64,000 nucleotides of DNA, taken from contig NZ_JACCFJ010000001.1 of NCBI RefSeq assembly GCF_013410345.1, forward strand, positions 3,571,001-3,635,000, read 5' to 3'. Within the stretch, counting starts at the first letter, position 1. The number at the start of each line of letters is the position of its first letter. This stretch comes from Saccharopolyspora hordei (lineage in GTDB: Bacteria; Actinomycetota; Actinomycetes; Mycobacteriales; Pseudonocardiaceae). The position numbers and the translations under genes are program-made. This document shows positions 8,821 to 17,829 of this stretch, in pieces. The notes beneath the pieces were generated by a model. It was not told where the DNA came from. It saw only the letters and a program-made list of their open reading frames with translations, and made no database searches.

Positions 8821-9816
8821 ATGGCGACGCTGGCCGATGTGGCGCGGCTGGCCGGGGTGTCCACGGCGACGGTCTCGCACGTCGTCAACGGCACCCGCAC
8901 GGTGCGCGAGGAGACCCGCAGAGCGGTCGAGGCCGCCATCAAGGCCACCAACTACAGCCCGAACACCCTCGCCCGGTCCCTGGCCACCGCCAGCACCCGC
9001 TCGATCGCGGTGGTCATGTCGGCCATCTCCAACCCCTACTTCGGCCAGGTGCTGCAGGGCATCGAGTCCGAGGCGGTGCGCGCCGGCTACACGCTGCTGC
9101 TGGCCGACTCCCGCGACGACGCCGAGCACGAGCTCACCGTGGTGCGCAACATGCACGAACGCCGGGTGGACGGCATGATCCTGGCGCCCTCGGCCGACGC
9201 CGGCGAGGCGCTGGAGTACCTCAAGGCCCGGTCGGTGCCCGTGGTGCTCGCCGACCGCCTCATCGACGAGACCTACGACCAGGTCGGTCCGGAGAACGCC
9301 GAGCCCACCGCCCGCCTGGTCGACCACCTCGCCGAGCTCGGGCACACGCGCATCGCGCTGGTCTCCGGGCGCAGCGGCCTGGCCACCACCGACGAACGCG
9401 TCCGGGGCTACCGGGACGCCCTGCAGCGCAACGGGTTGGCCTTCGACCCCGAGCTGCTGGTCGAGGGACGCTCCGAGACCGGTTCGGCCGCGCGCGCCAC
9501 GGCACGCCTGCTCGAGCACCCGGAGCGCCCGACGGCGATCATCGCGGCGAACAACAGCATGACGATCGGCGTGATGCAGGCGCTGCACACCGCCGGGCTG
9601 CGGGTGCCCGACGACATCGCGCTGGTCGGCTTCGACGACTTCCCGTGGGCGGACTGCTTCTCCCCGCGGCTGACCGTCATCGCCCAGCCCTGCGAGCAGA
9701 TCGGCAGCACCGCCGCGCGGCTGCTGCTGCGCCGCCTGGCCGATCGCGACGCCGAACCCGAGACCCACCGCCTGCCCTCCCGGCTGGTGCACCGCGACTC
9801 CTGCGGCTGCACCTGA
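8821..9816 (+). CDS. LacI-family transcriptional regulator
   Basis: A 331-residue repressor. The N-terminal HTH (TLADVARLAGVSTATVSHVV) and hinge helix (NTLARSLATAST) are textbook LacI/GalR. A periplasmic-binding-protein-like sugar domain follows (SNPYFGQVLQGIE; IALVGFDDFPWAD near residue 275). ATG 8821 puts the HTH at residue 3; GTG 8809 is a possible earlier start. Divergent from the sugar porter and kinase, it should sense the imported sugar or its phosphate. Confidence 0.9.
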   Translation: MATLADVARLAGVSTATVSHVVNGTRTVREETRRAVEAAIKATNYSPNTLARSLATASTRSIAVVMSAISNPYFGQVLQGIESEAVRAGYTLLLADSRDDAEHELTVVRNMHERRVDGMILAPSADAGEALEYLKARSVPVVLADRLIDETYDQVGPENAEPTARLVDHLAELGHTRIALVSGRSGLATTDERVRGYRDALQRNGLAFDPELLVEGRSETGSAARATARLLEHPERPTAIIAANNSMTIGVMQALHTAGLRVPDDIALVGFDDFPWADCFSPRLTVIAQPCEQIGSTAARLLLRRLADRDAEPETHRLPSRLVHRDSCGCT

Positions 9817-10053
9817 GCACCACCCCGCTGCGCGGGACGCCGTTCCCGGGCCGTGCGTGGAAGCCGTGGCTCGCACGCCGGCGAGTCTGCGTCCGCGCCC
9901 GCCGCGTCCTGGCCGGGGCCGCGGGCCTGGTGCTGGCGCGGACACCGGGTGAGCGTGGGCGCGTGTTCCACAGTGGAGCCCCCCGTGTCGGGGCTGCTGC
10001 GGTGCCCGCGTGGACAATGGCCGCGGCGAACCCGGCACGAGAGGCCCAGCACG

Positions 10054-10746
10054 ATGATCGACCGCGACACCAGCCCGCTGGACGACCCGGTGGGCGCGTC
10101 CCTGCGCGGTCACCACGCGCACCTGGGCCGCGGGCTGGGCCGGGTCGCCACCTACCAGCCGCAGGTGGCGACGTTCGCCACGGTCACCCTCGACCCGGGT
10201 CCGCAGGAGTGGGCCGACCTCGCCCGGCTGCTGGGGCGTGGCGGGCTCGCGGACCTGTTCAGCAGCCCGGTGAGCCCGCCCCCGGACTGGGAACCGGTCT
10301 TCGACCTGGACGGCCGCCAGATGGTGTGGTGCGGCGACCGGCCCGCCGACGACCCGGACGACGGCGTGGTCGAGCTCGGGGCGGACAGCACCGCGGAGAT
10401 GCTCGAGCTCACCGAGCGGACCCGGCCGGGCCCGTTCTGGGAGCGCACCCGCGAGCTCGGCACCTACCTCGGTGTCCGGGACCACGGTGCGCTGGTGGCG
10501 ATGGCGGGCGAGCGGCTGCGGCCGCCGGGGTGGACTGAGATCAGCGCGGTGTGCACCGCGCCCGAGGCGCGCGGGCGGGGCCACGCCGCCCGGCTGATCA
10601 CCGCGCTCGTCCGCCGCATCCTCGACCGCGGCGAACGCCCCTTCCTGCACGTGGTCGAGTCCAACACCGCCGCCCTCGCGCTCTACGAGAAGCTGGGCTT
10701 CCGCACCCGCACGGCGGTGACCTTCCGGGGTTTCCGCATCCCGTAG
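10054..10746 (+). CDS. GNAT-family N-acetyltransferase
   Basis: A 230-residue protein with a C-terminal GNAT domain. The acetyl-CoA binding loop is EARGRGHAARL near residue 172, followed by HVVESNTAALALYEKLGF, the usual beta6/alpha4 segment. The N-terminal 120 residues are an additional poorly conserved domain, as in the FR47-like group. Substrate unknown. It converges on the GT9-like gene four bases away. ATG 10054 is the first plausible start in frame; upstream sequence has no coding character. Confidence 0.78.
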   Translation: MIDRDTSPLDDPVGASLRGHHAHLGRGLGRVATYQPQVATFATVTLDPGPQEWADLARLLGRGGLADLFSSPVSPPPDWEPVFDLDGRQMVWCGDRPADDPDDGVVELGADSTAEMLELTERTRPGPFWERTRELGTYLGVRDHGALVAMAGERLRPPGWTEISAVCTAPEARGRGHAARLITALVRRILDRGERPFLHVVESNTAALALYEKLGFRTRTAVTFRGFRIP

Positions 10747-10750
10747 CCGA

Positions 10751-11896
10751 TCAGCTCGGGGTGTCGGCGGGCAGGTGGTCGGCCAGCAGGTCGTCCACCG
10801 AGTACAGCAGGTCGCGGCGGCCACCGAAGAGGGCGTGCACGCGGGTGGCGTGCTCGCGCAGCGCGGTGTCGAAGTCGAGCCCGTCCAGCACGCGGGCGGC
10901 GCCGTCGAGCAGTTCGGGCAGGTCGGCGTCGATGCGGGCGGCCGACATGCTCGGGGAGCGGGGCCCGTCGTCGTCGACGGGGTCCGGGGTGTTGCCCAGC
11001 ATGACGTAGCAGGGGAAGCGGTCCAGGTCGGGCAGCACGGAGTAGAACGGCACGCCGGGGTTGAAGTAGTACTCGGCCCAGTCGTTGCCCGCCAGCGCCA
11101 GCCACGGTGTGCCCGCGGCCATCGCGGCGAAGGCGAACCCGGTGTGCGGTGACAGCAGCAGGTCGCAGCGCTGCAGGACGGCCAGCTGCCGGTCCAGCGG
11201 CAGGTCGACCGCCCACGTCACCTGCGGGACGACCGAGGCGAGGGCGTCGAACTCGGCGCGGGAGAAGCCGGTGCTGGTGCGGCCGTCGTCGGCGTGCTTG
11301 CCGGTCAGCACGAACCGGGCCTGCGGCCAGCGCTCGACGAAAGCTTCGAGGACGCGCTGCCACGACGCCAGCGAGGGGTAGCGCCAGTGTTCGGAGCTGC
11401 CGGCGGGCAGCACCGCGATGGTGGGGCCGTCGTGGTCGGGCAGCAGGCCGCCCGCCCAGTCGCGGGCCTCGGCGGGCAACGCCAGCCGCAGCGGGTTGCG
11501 CCGCCGGTAGGACGGGCGGGGTGCGCCGACCTGCGTGTGCCCGCGCGTGGTGCGGAAGTGCTGGGCGGACAGCTCGTAGTAGCGCTGCAGGCCGGGGAAG
11601 ATGTCGTGCTGCCAGCTCTGGTGGCCGCGCGGGTCGTCGACGACCCAGTCCCACTCGGGTGGGACGTGCGCCAGCATCCCGGGATCGCCGGGCTGGAACA
11701 CGTCGAGGTCCACCGTGTGCACCTCGTCGATCGCCTCGCACCAGTCGGCCAGCTGCACCGCGGTCGCGGAGTTGAGCACCACCCCGATGCGCCGGTCGGG
11801 GTCGGCCGCGCGGTAGCCGAGGGCGTACTGCAGCGCCTCCACGGCGTGCCCGACCGGGTGGCAGTAGACGAAGTTGATCAGCAGCGACTCACCCAC
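10751..11896 (-). CDS. Glycosyltransferase family 9-like (heptosyltransferase-like) protein
   Basis: A 381-residue GT-B-fold protein. The C-terminal half carries the GT9-type donor region (VLPAGSSEHWRYPS, RFVLTGKHADD, LLLSPHTGFAFAAMAAGTP). The classical family makes LPS heptose linkages, which an actinomycete lacks, so the real acceptor is unknown (teichoic, capsular or protein glycan). GTG 11896 is preceded by TAGGCT at seven bases, which fits a leaderless transcript. Confidence 0.65.
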   Translation of the reverse strand: MGESLLINFVYCHPVGHAVEALQYALGYRAADPDRRIGVVLNSATAVQLADWCEAIDEVHTVDLDVFQPGDPGMLAHVPPEWDWVVDDPRGHQSWQHDIFPGLQRYYELSAQHFRTTRGHTQVGAPRPSYRRRNPLRLALPAEARDWAGGLLPDHDGPTIAVLPAGSSEHWRYPSLASWQRVLEAFVERWPQARFVLTGKHADDGRTSTGFSRAEFDALASVVPQVTWAVDLPLDRQLAVLQRCDLLLSPHTGFAFAAMAAGTPWLALAGNDWAEYYFNPGVPFYSVLPDLDRFPCYVMLGNTPDPVDDDGPRSPSMSAARIDADLPELLDGAARVLDGLDFDTALREHATRVHALFGGRRDLLYSVDDLLADHLPADTPS

Positions 11897-11903
11897 ACCC
11901 GGC

Positions 11904-11909
11904 AGCCTA
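11904..11909 (-). promoter_or_regulatory. -10 box of leaderless promoter for the GT9-like gene
   Basis: TAGGCT on the minus strand ends seven bases before the GTG at 11896, and no Shine-Dalgarno is present. Confidence 0.4.
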
Positions 11910-11936
11910 GAGGCGGCAGCAACGGGTTTTCCCGCG

Positions 11937-12683
11937 TCACAGGCCGCCGGCCACCCGCAGCACCGCCCCGGTGGTGTAGGTGGCCTCCGGGCCCAGCAGC
12001 CACCCGATGGCGGGCGCGATCTCCTCGGGCTCCCCGGCGCGCCCGACCGGCACCCGCGGCGCGGTGGTGTCGACGCGGTCGGGGGCACCGGCGTCGGCGT
12101 GGATGCCGGTGCGCACCAGGCCGGGCGCGACCGCGTTGACCCGCACCCCCTCCTGGGCGAGTTCCTTGGCCAGGCCGGCGGTGAAGGCTTCCACCGCAGC
12201 CTTGGCGCCCGCGTAGTGCACGTACTCGTGCGGAGCGCCCAGGGTGGCGGCGCTGGAGGAGACGTTGACGATCGCCCCACCGGCACCACCGCGCCGGGTC
12301 GACATCACCTGCGCGGCGCGGCGCGCGCACAGCACGGTGCCGAGGAAGTTGACGTCGATGACCTGCCGGATCGCCGACACCGGGGTGTCGGCCAAGTCCG
12401 CCAGGTGCGCGGTCAGCCCGGCGTTGTTGACCAGCCCGGTCACCACCCCGACCTCGGCGGCCGCAGCGAACAACCGGTCCACGTCGGACTCCTGGCTGAC
12501 GTCGGCGCGCACCGGCACGCAGCGGACGCCGTGCGCAGCGGCCTCGGCGGCGACCTGCTCGGCACTGCCGCGGTCGCCGCGGTAGCACAGCACGAGGTCG
12601 TGGCCGGCGCGCGCCAGCCACAGCGCGGTGGCCGCACCGATCCCGCGGCCACCACCGGTGATGATCGTGAGAGGACGCACCAC
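11937..12683 (-). CDS. SDR-family oxidoreductase (FabG-like)
   Basis: A 248-residue classical short-chain dehydrogenase. It has the NAD(P)-binding motif TGGGRGIG at residue 9, NNAG near residue 89, the catalytic Ser in IVNVSSSAA, and the catalytic pair YAGAK (Tyr and Lys present). The C-terminal PEEIAPAIGWLLG...TTGAVLRVAGG is typical of glucose-dehydrogenase/FabG-type enzymes. Substrate unknown. It contrasts with the degenerate SDR at 21212. Confidence 0.87.
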   Translation of the reverse strand: MVRPLTIITGGGRGIGAATALWLARAGHDLVLCYRGDRGSAEQVAAEAAAHGVRCVPVRADVSQESDVDRLFAAAAEVGVVTGLVNNAGLTAHLADLADTPVSAIRQVIDVNFLGTVLCARRAAQVMSTRRGGAGGAIVNVSSSAATLGAPHEYVHYAGAKAAVEAFTAGLAKELAQEGVRVNAVAPGLVRTGIHADAGAPDRVDTTAPRVPVGRAGEPEEIAPAIGWLLGPEATYTTGAVLRVAGGL

Positions 12684-12737
12684 CGGATGATGCCACGCCC
12701 GGTGGACCGGGCCAGGTGAGCCGTCGGGTGATCTCGG

Positions 12738-12743
12738 TACGGT
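12738..12743 (+). promoter_or_regulatory. -10 box of leaderless promoter for the DnaQ-like gene
   Basis: TACGGT lies six bases before the GTG at 12750; no Shine-Dalgarno separates them. Confidence 0.45.
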
Positions 12744-12749
12744 GCGGGG

Positions 12750-13769
12750 GTGATCAACTCAGCTTCGTGGGCGGACGGTCCACTGCTGGCCTTCGACCTG
12801 GAGACCACCGGCACCGACACCGTCCATGACCGGATCGTCACCGCCGCCGTGGTCGCCATCGTCCCCGGCCAGGCCCCGCGGGTGCGCACGTGGCTGGCCG
12901 ATCCGGGGGTGGAGATCCCCGACGGCGCGGCGCGGGTGCACGGCATCACCACCGACCACGCCCGCCGGCACGGCCGCGACGCCGCCGAGGTGGTCGCCGA
13001 CGTGGCCGAGGCGCTGGGCGAGTCGTGGTGCGCGAGCACGCCGTTGTGCGTGTTCAACGCCCCGTTCGACCTGTCGCTGCTGCAGGCCGAGCTGCGCCGC
13101 CACCACGACCGCGACCTGGACCTGGCCGGTCCGGTGGTCGACCCGCGCTGCCTGGACAAGCACCTGGACCGCTACCGGCGGGGCAAGCGCACCCTCGCAG
13201 ACCTGTGCGCGCACTACCGGGTGCGGCACGACGCGGCCCACGAGGCCGCCGGTGACGCCCTGGCGTGTGCCCGCCTGGCGTGGCGGCTGGCCAAGGCCCA
13301 CCCGGCCGCGATCGGCACCCGCCCGCTGGCCGAGCTGCACCGGGACCAGGTCGCCTGGCACCGGGACCAGCAGCTGGCCTTCGCCGACCACCTCGAGCGC
13401 CTCGCCGGGCGCGCCACCGACGCGGCCGAGGCCGACCAGTTGCGCCACCGGGCCGCCGGGGTGCGGGCCGACGCCGACGGCTGGCCGGTGAAGACCGCGG
13501 CCCGACCCGTCCCCGGCGGTGCGTGGCCGCGGCTGGAGGAACGCCTCAGCCGGGACCTGCAGGCGTGGATCGCCAGCGCCCCCACCACGGTCTGCCGCGC
13601 GATGCCTGCCGGCGCCGACACCCGGGCGCAGGTGACCGCCTTCTACGCGCTCGACCACCGCACCCGGTGCCCGGAGACCTCCCAGTGCCGCGTCCTGCTG
13701 GACCTGCTCGACCGGGGCCACGTCGCCGAAGCCCGGGCTCTCGTCGCCGACCTCGCCGCCGGGGCCTGA
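12750..13769 (+). CDS. DnaQ-like 3'-5' exonuclease (DEDD family)
   Basis: A 339-residue protein with an N-terminal exonuclease domain like the epsilon subunit of DNA polymerase III. The DEDDh residues are recognisable: AFDLETTG (Exo I), FNAPFDLSLL (Exo II), and HEAAGDALA (Exo III His and Asp). The last 150 residues, a helical region with repeated HRDQ motifs, have no family I recognise. There is no polymerase nearby. It is convergent with the PHP-UvrD helicase, whose stop lies four bases away, so a shared repair role is possible but unproven. Confidence 0.85.
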   Translation: MINSASWADGPLLAFDLETTGTDTVHDRIVTAAVVAIVPGQAPRVRTWLADPGVEIPDGAARVHGITTDHARRHGRDAAEVVADVAEALGESWCASTPLCVFNAPFDLSLLQAELRRHHDRDLDLAGPVVDPRCLDKHLDRYRRGKRTLADLCAHYRVRHDAAHEAAGDALACARLAWRLAKAHPAAIGTRPLAELHRDQVAWHRDQQLAFADHLERLAGRATDAAEADQLRHRAAGVRADADGWPVKTAARPVPGGAWPRLEERLSRDLQAWIASAPTTVCRAMPAGADTRAQVTAFYALDHRTRCPETSQCRVLLDLLDRGHVAEARALVADLAAGA

Positions 13770-13772
13770 GCG

Positions 13773-16700
13773 TCACAGCAGCGACAGCTGCGCCGGCCGC
13801 GGGCGGCGGGCGGGAGTATCGGTCTCGGTCACCGCGTCCCCGAGGCCGGTCAGGAACGGCGAGCGGGTGCGGTCCTGGGTGCTGCCGCGGACGGTGCGGC
13901 GCGCCGCGTGGGTGAGGTAGAGGTGGTCCTGGGCGCGGGTCATGCCCACGAAGAACAGGCGCCGTTCCTCCGCGGTGTCGGCCTCGGTGGTCTCGGTGCC
14001 GGGCCAGCGCAGCGGCAGCAGCCCGTCCTCGCAGCCCACCACGAACACGACCGGGAACTCCAGGCCCTTGGCGGCGTGCAGGGTCAGCAGGGAGATCGCC
14101 TCGGCCCGCGGGTCGAGGGTGTCGACCTCGGCACCGAGCAGCACCTCCCGGCAGAACCGCGGCACGTCCTGGCCGCAGCGCTGCGCCAGCGGCCCGAGCA
14201 CCTCCACGGCGGTGTGGATGTCGTCGCGCTGCTCGTCGGGCACGGTGTCGGCGACGAGCTTGGCGGCCGCGCGCAGCTGCTCGGTGACCGGGCCGGTGCG
14301 GTCGGCGACGTGCAGCAGCTCGGCCACCAGCAGCTCCACGCCCGGGCGGGACGAGAGCCGGTCGTGGGAGCGCTTCTGCACCGGCAGCCCGCAGCGGGTG
14401 AGCTCGTCGAGGACGGCGTGGGACTGGGCGTCGGTGCGGTAGAGCACGGCGATGTCGTTGAACCCGATCCCGCCGGGCCCGTCCCCGGTGACGCGGCCGC
14501 TGTCGAGGGAGTGGAACGACGACCCGCCGAGGAGCTGGTCGATGGTGCGGGCCACGAACGCCGCTTCGGCGCGTTCGTCGGCGGCCCGGTGCACCACGAC
14601 GCGGTGGGCCTGGCGGGGCGCGGCGGCGTGCAGCGCCCGGTCCCGGACCAGTGTGGACGGTGCGATGGCGCGCAGCGCGCCGGTGAGGATGTGCGCACCG
14701 CTGCGGTAGTTGCGGGTCAGGGCCAGCACCGGGGCGCCGGCGTAGTCCTGCTCGAAGCGCAGGAAGAACCCGACGTCGGCGCCGCGGAAGGAGTAGATGG
14801 CCTGGTCGGGGTCGCCGATGGCGGTCAGGTTGGCCCCGGCGGGGGCGATCAGCCGCAGCAGCCGGTACTGCAGTTCGTCGACGTCCTGGTACTCGTCGAC
14901 CACGATCCACCGGTAGCGCTGCTGGTAGTGCTCGGCGAGGTCGGGGCGGTCGGTGAGCAGCTGGACGGGCAGCGCGACCAGGTCGTCGAAGTCGACCAGG
15001 TCGGCCTGCCGCAGCGCGGTGAGGTAGTCGGCCAGCAGCGGGTGGTCGCTGCCGGTGCGGCGCGCCAGCGACAGCTGCGGGGCGGTCTGGCGGGCGCTGC
15101 GCTCGTCGCCGGTGAGACCGGTGAGGACCTGGTGCCGGCGGGCGGCGTCGGCCAGCCCGAAGTCGGCGCTGAGGCCGAGGTGCTCGTGCTGCTCCCGCAG
15201 CAGCTGCAGGCCGAAGGAGTGGAAGGTGGCCACGGTGATGCGCTCGGCGCCCTCGCCGATGAGGCCCGCCAGTCGCTCGGTCATCTCCTCGGCGGCGCGG
15301 CGGGTGAAGGTGATGGCCAGGCACTGGGCGGGGTCGACGTCGCGTTCCAGCACCAGGTGCGCCAGCCGGTGGGTGATGGTGCGGGTCTTGCCGGTGCCGG
15401 GCCCGGCCACGATCAGCAGCGGTCCGCCGGCGACCGCCGCGGCGGCACGCTGGTCGGGGTCCAGACCCGCCAGCACCCCTTCTCCGGAGGGCGCGCTGAC
15501 CGGCTCGGGCTCGGCAGCCGCGGGCGCAGCAGCGGCCGGGGCTGGTGCCGGCGCGGCCGCGGGCTCGGGCTGCGGGGCGAACAGGGCGTCGTCGAACAAC
15601 GCCGGCGCACCGCCGGTGCGCAGCCGGGTGAGCTCGGCGGGCTGGAACAGCCGGATCGTGCCGTACTCGCCGTCGTAGCCGGCCTCGCGCAGCACCTGCC
15701 CGCTGCGCAGCCGCTCGATGGCCTCGGCCACCGCAGGGTCGGTGCGGCGCAGGTCCTCCAGTGCGACGTCTTCGAGGATGGCCAGCTCCGGGCCGTGCGC
15801 GGCGACCAGGTCGCTGACGCGGCCGAACACCGTCTTGCTCTTCGGGCCCACGCCGAGGATCTCGCCGACGATCTCCGGCAGCGGGATGAGGTTGCGGAAC
15901 CCCGCCGCGCCGTCGGGGCGGACGCCTTCCGGGCGGTCGGCCAACGCGTCGACGCGGTGCAGCACCCCGACGGTCAGCGGCTTGCCGCAGTCCGGGCAGC
16001 GGCCGCCGTGCGCGCGGGTGTCGCCGGGTTCCATGCGCACCTGGCACTTGCGGTGCCCGTCGAGGTGGTACTTGCCTTCCTCGGGGAAGAACTCCACGGT
16101 GCCGGCGAAGCCCTCGCCGGTCTCCAGTGCGCGCTTGACGGCGAAGTAGTCCAGGTCGGTGTCGAAGACGGTGGCCTCGCGGCCCAGCATCGGCGGCGAG
16201 TGCGCGTCGGAGTGGCTGACCAGCGTGTACTTGTCCAGCGCCGAGACCCGCCAGTTCATCTCCGGGTCCGACGACAACCCGGTCTCCAGGGCGAAGACGT
16301 GCCCGGCCAGGTCGCGGTAGCAGTCCTCGACGGCGTCGAAACCCGCCTTGGACCCCAGCACCGCGAACCACGGGGTCCAGATGTGGGCGGGCACCAGGTA
16401 GGCGCCGTCGCCGGACTCCAGGGTGATCTCCAGCAGGTCCCGGGAGTCCAGGCCGAGGATGGGGCGGCCGTCGGAGCCGAGGTTGCCGATCCGGCCCAGC
16501 CGCCGGGTGAACTCCTCCGCGGCGGCGAAGTCCGGCAGGTAGCACAGGTGGTGGACCTTGCGGGTGCGCTCGCCGTACTTGTAGATCGTCGAGATCTCAC
16601 CCGACAGCATGAACCGCACCGGGCCCCGGCACTGCGCGGGCTGACTGCGCGCCATCTCCCGGTCCAGGTCCTGGCGCAACCGGAACACGCCGGGCTCGGC

Positions 16701-16874
16701 GGGTTCGAGGACCTCGCGCAGGTGCGCCGACCACGCGGGGTGGGTGATGTCGCCGGTGCCGACCAGGGTGATGCCCTTGCGACGCGCCCACCACGTCAGG
16801 TGCTCGACGTCGCAGTCCTTGCTGCACGCGCGCGAGTACTTCGAGTGGATGTGCAGATCGGCGTAGAAGCGCAC
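13773..16874 (-). CDS. PHP/TIGR00375-type phosphoesterase fused to a UvrD-family helicase
   Basis: A protein of about 1033 residues with two enzymes in one chain. Residues 1-410 are a PHP-type metal phosphoesterase (FYADLHIHSKYSRACS, GTGDITHP, VSHSDAHSP, and a CPDCGK Zn-knuckle). An Ala/Pro linker (about 430-470) leads to an SF1A helicase with Walker A AGPGTGKTRT (about 490), Ia TFTRRAAEEM, II VVDEYQDVDELQ, III GDPDQAIYSFRG, IV LTRNYRS, V LTLHAAKGLEF and VI FVGMTRAQDHLYL. GTG 16874 starts just before the PHP motif; GTG 16898 would add eight residues. It probably trims and unwinds DNA ends during repair (inference). Confidence 0.87.
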   Translation of the reverse strand: MRFYADLHIHSKYSRACSKDCDVEHLTWWARRKGITLVGTGDITHPAWSAHLREVLEPAEPGVFRLRQDLDREMARSQPAQCRGPVRFMLSGEISTIYKYGERTRKVHHLCYLPDFAAAEEFTRRLGRIGNLGSDGRPILGLDSRDLLEITLESGDGAYLVPAHIWTPWFAVLGSKAGFDAVEDCYRDLAGHVFALETGLSSDPEMNWRVSALDKYTLVSHSDAHSPPMLGREATVFDTDLDYFAVKRALETGEGFAGTVEFFPEEGKYHLDGHRKCQVRMEPGDTRAHGGRCPDCGKPLTVGVLHRVDALADRPEGVRPDGAAGFRNLIPLPEIVGEILGVGPKSKTVFGRVSDLVAAHGPELAILEDVALEDLRRTDPAVAEAIERLRSGQVLREAGYDGEYGTIRLFQPAELTRLRTGGAPALFDDALFAPQPEPAAAPAPAPAAAAPAAAEPEPVSAPSGEGVLAGLDPDQRAAAAVAGGPLLIVAGPGTGKTRTITHRLAHLVLERDVDPAQCLAITFTRRAAEEMTERLAGLIGEGAERITVATFHSFGLQLLREQHEHLGLSADFGLADAARRHQVLTGLTGDERSARQTAPQLSLARRTGSDHPLLADYLTALRQADLVDFDDLVALPVQLLTDRPDLAEHYQQRYRWIVVDEYQDVDELQYRLLRLIAPAGANLTAIGDPDQAIYSFRGADVGFFLRFEQDYAGAPVLALTRNYRSGAHILTGALRAIAPSTLVRDRALHAAAPRQAHRVVVHRAADERAEAAFVARTIDQLLGGSSFHSLDSGRVTGDGPGGIGFNDIAVLYRTDAQSHAVLDELTRCGLPVQKRSHDRLSSRPGVELLVAELLHVADRTGPVTEQLRAAAKLVADTVPDEQRDDIHTAVEVLGPLAQRCGQDVPRFCREVLLGAEVDTLDPRAEAISLLTLHAAKGLEFPVVFVVGCEDGLLPLRWPGTETTEADTAEERRLFFVGMTRAQDHLYLTHAARRTVRGSTQDRTRSPFLTGLGDAVTETDTPARRPRPAQLSLL

Positions 16875-16930
16875 GCGGCGATCTTGCCAGCACCACACCC
16901 CGCACCGGCCTCAGGGGTGGGCGCCGGTGG

Positions 16931-17743
16931 TCACCAGTGCGCGGGCCGCTGCAACCGAGCGGGGACCGCGGTGGCGGCATCGCCCCGGGCGGCGTTGACC
17001 TGCGCCTGGGTCAGGAACAACGCGTCCCGCAGATCGGCCCCGCGCACATCGGTGTCCCGCAAGTCCGCCCCGATGACATCAGCCGACCGCAGGTCCGCCC
17101 CGCGCAGATCAGCGGCGATGAGCAACGCCCCACGCAAGTTCGCGCCCCGCCACCGCGCACCGCGCTGGCACGCCCCCACCAAGTCCGCGCCACGGTGGTT
17201 CACCCGCCCACCGGCCTGCGCGCGCACCAGTGCACTGGTGCGCACCAACAGGGTGTCGACGTCCCGCCGCACCGCGGCCACGTCCAACCCCACCAGCTCC
17301 GCGGCCTCGCCCCGAGTCAGCGCCTCGACCTGGCGCACCGCCCGCCGCAGGTCGGCGTGCACCGCGGCGGCCTCCGGGCGGCTGAGCGCATCCACCAGGT
17401 ACCACAGCAGTTCGTGCAACTGCCGCACCACGGCGAACGCGGCGAACATCGGCCCCCGCGCACCGCTGCGCCAGTCCCGGCCACCGAAGGTCACCTGCGA
17501 GACCTTCTGGCCCGCCCCGAAGCAGTCGAACACCGCGCACCCGGCGAACCCGCGCCGACGCAGCTGCGCGTGGATGCCGCAGGAGAAGTCGTTCGCCAGG
17601 TGCGTGCACGGTGTGCCGGCGTCCTTGTCCACGGCGAAGTCGGCCGAGGCGGCGAAGGGCAGCGCCACGCAGCACAGCCCGAAGCAGCGGCGGCAGTCGG
17701 CGTGCAACCCGAGATCAGCGGCGGTGGGGGTGCGGTCGGACAA
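16931..17743 (-). CDS. Cys-rich pentapeptide-repeat protein
   Basis: A 270-residue two-part protein. Residues 1-95 are unusually rich in Cys (DCRRCFGLCC, TPC, FSC, GCAVFDC), resembling the metal- or cluster-binding N-terminus of a conserved actinobacterial group. Residues about 190-255 form a right-handed pentapeptide repeat (A[DN]LRGADLRSADVIGADLRD). Some pentapeptide proteins (MfpA, Qnr) mimic DNA and protect gyrase, but the repeat here is short. The TTG at 17743 with GGGAG ten bases upstream gives the best start; it is not certain. Confidence 0.72.
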   Translation of the reverse strand: MSDRTPTAADLGLHADCRRCFGLCCVALPFAASADFAVDKDAGTPCTHLANDFSCGIHAQLRRRGFAGCAVFDCFGAGQKVSQVTFGGRDWRSGARGPMFAAFAVVRQLHELLWYLVDALSRPEAAAVHADLRRAVRQVEALTRGEAAELVGLDVAAVRRDVDTLLVRTSALVRAQAGGRVNHRGADLVGACQRGARWRGANLRGALLIAADLRGADLRSADVIGADLRDTDVRGADLRDALFLTQAQVNAARGDAATAVPARLQRPAHW

Positions 17744-17816
17744 CGCGCATGCGCTCCCAGTCGGTGGGCGGGACCCGCCCCATTGTCCCCGAGCGCACCG
17801 CCACCGGCGCCTCCGG

Positions 17817-17822
17817 TACGGT
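17817..17822 (+). promoter_or_regulatory. -10 box of leaderless promoter for the coiled-coil gene
   Basis: TACGGT is seven bases before ATG 17830. No ribosome-binding site is visible. Confidence 0.45.
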
Positions 17823-17829
17823 CCCAGGC

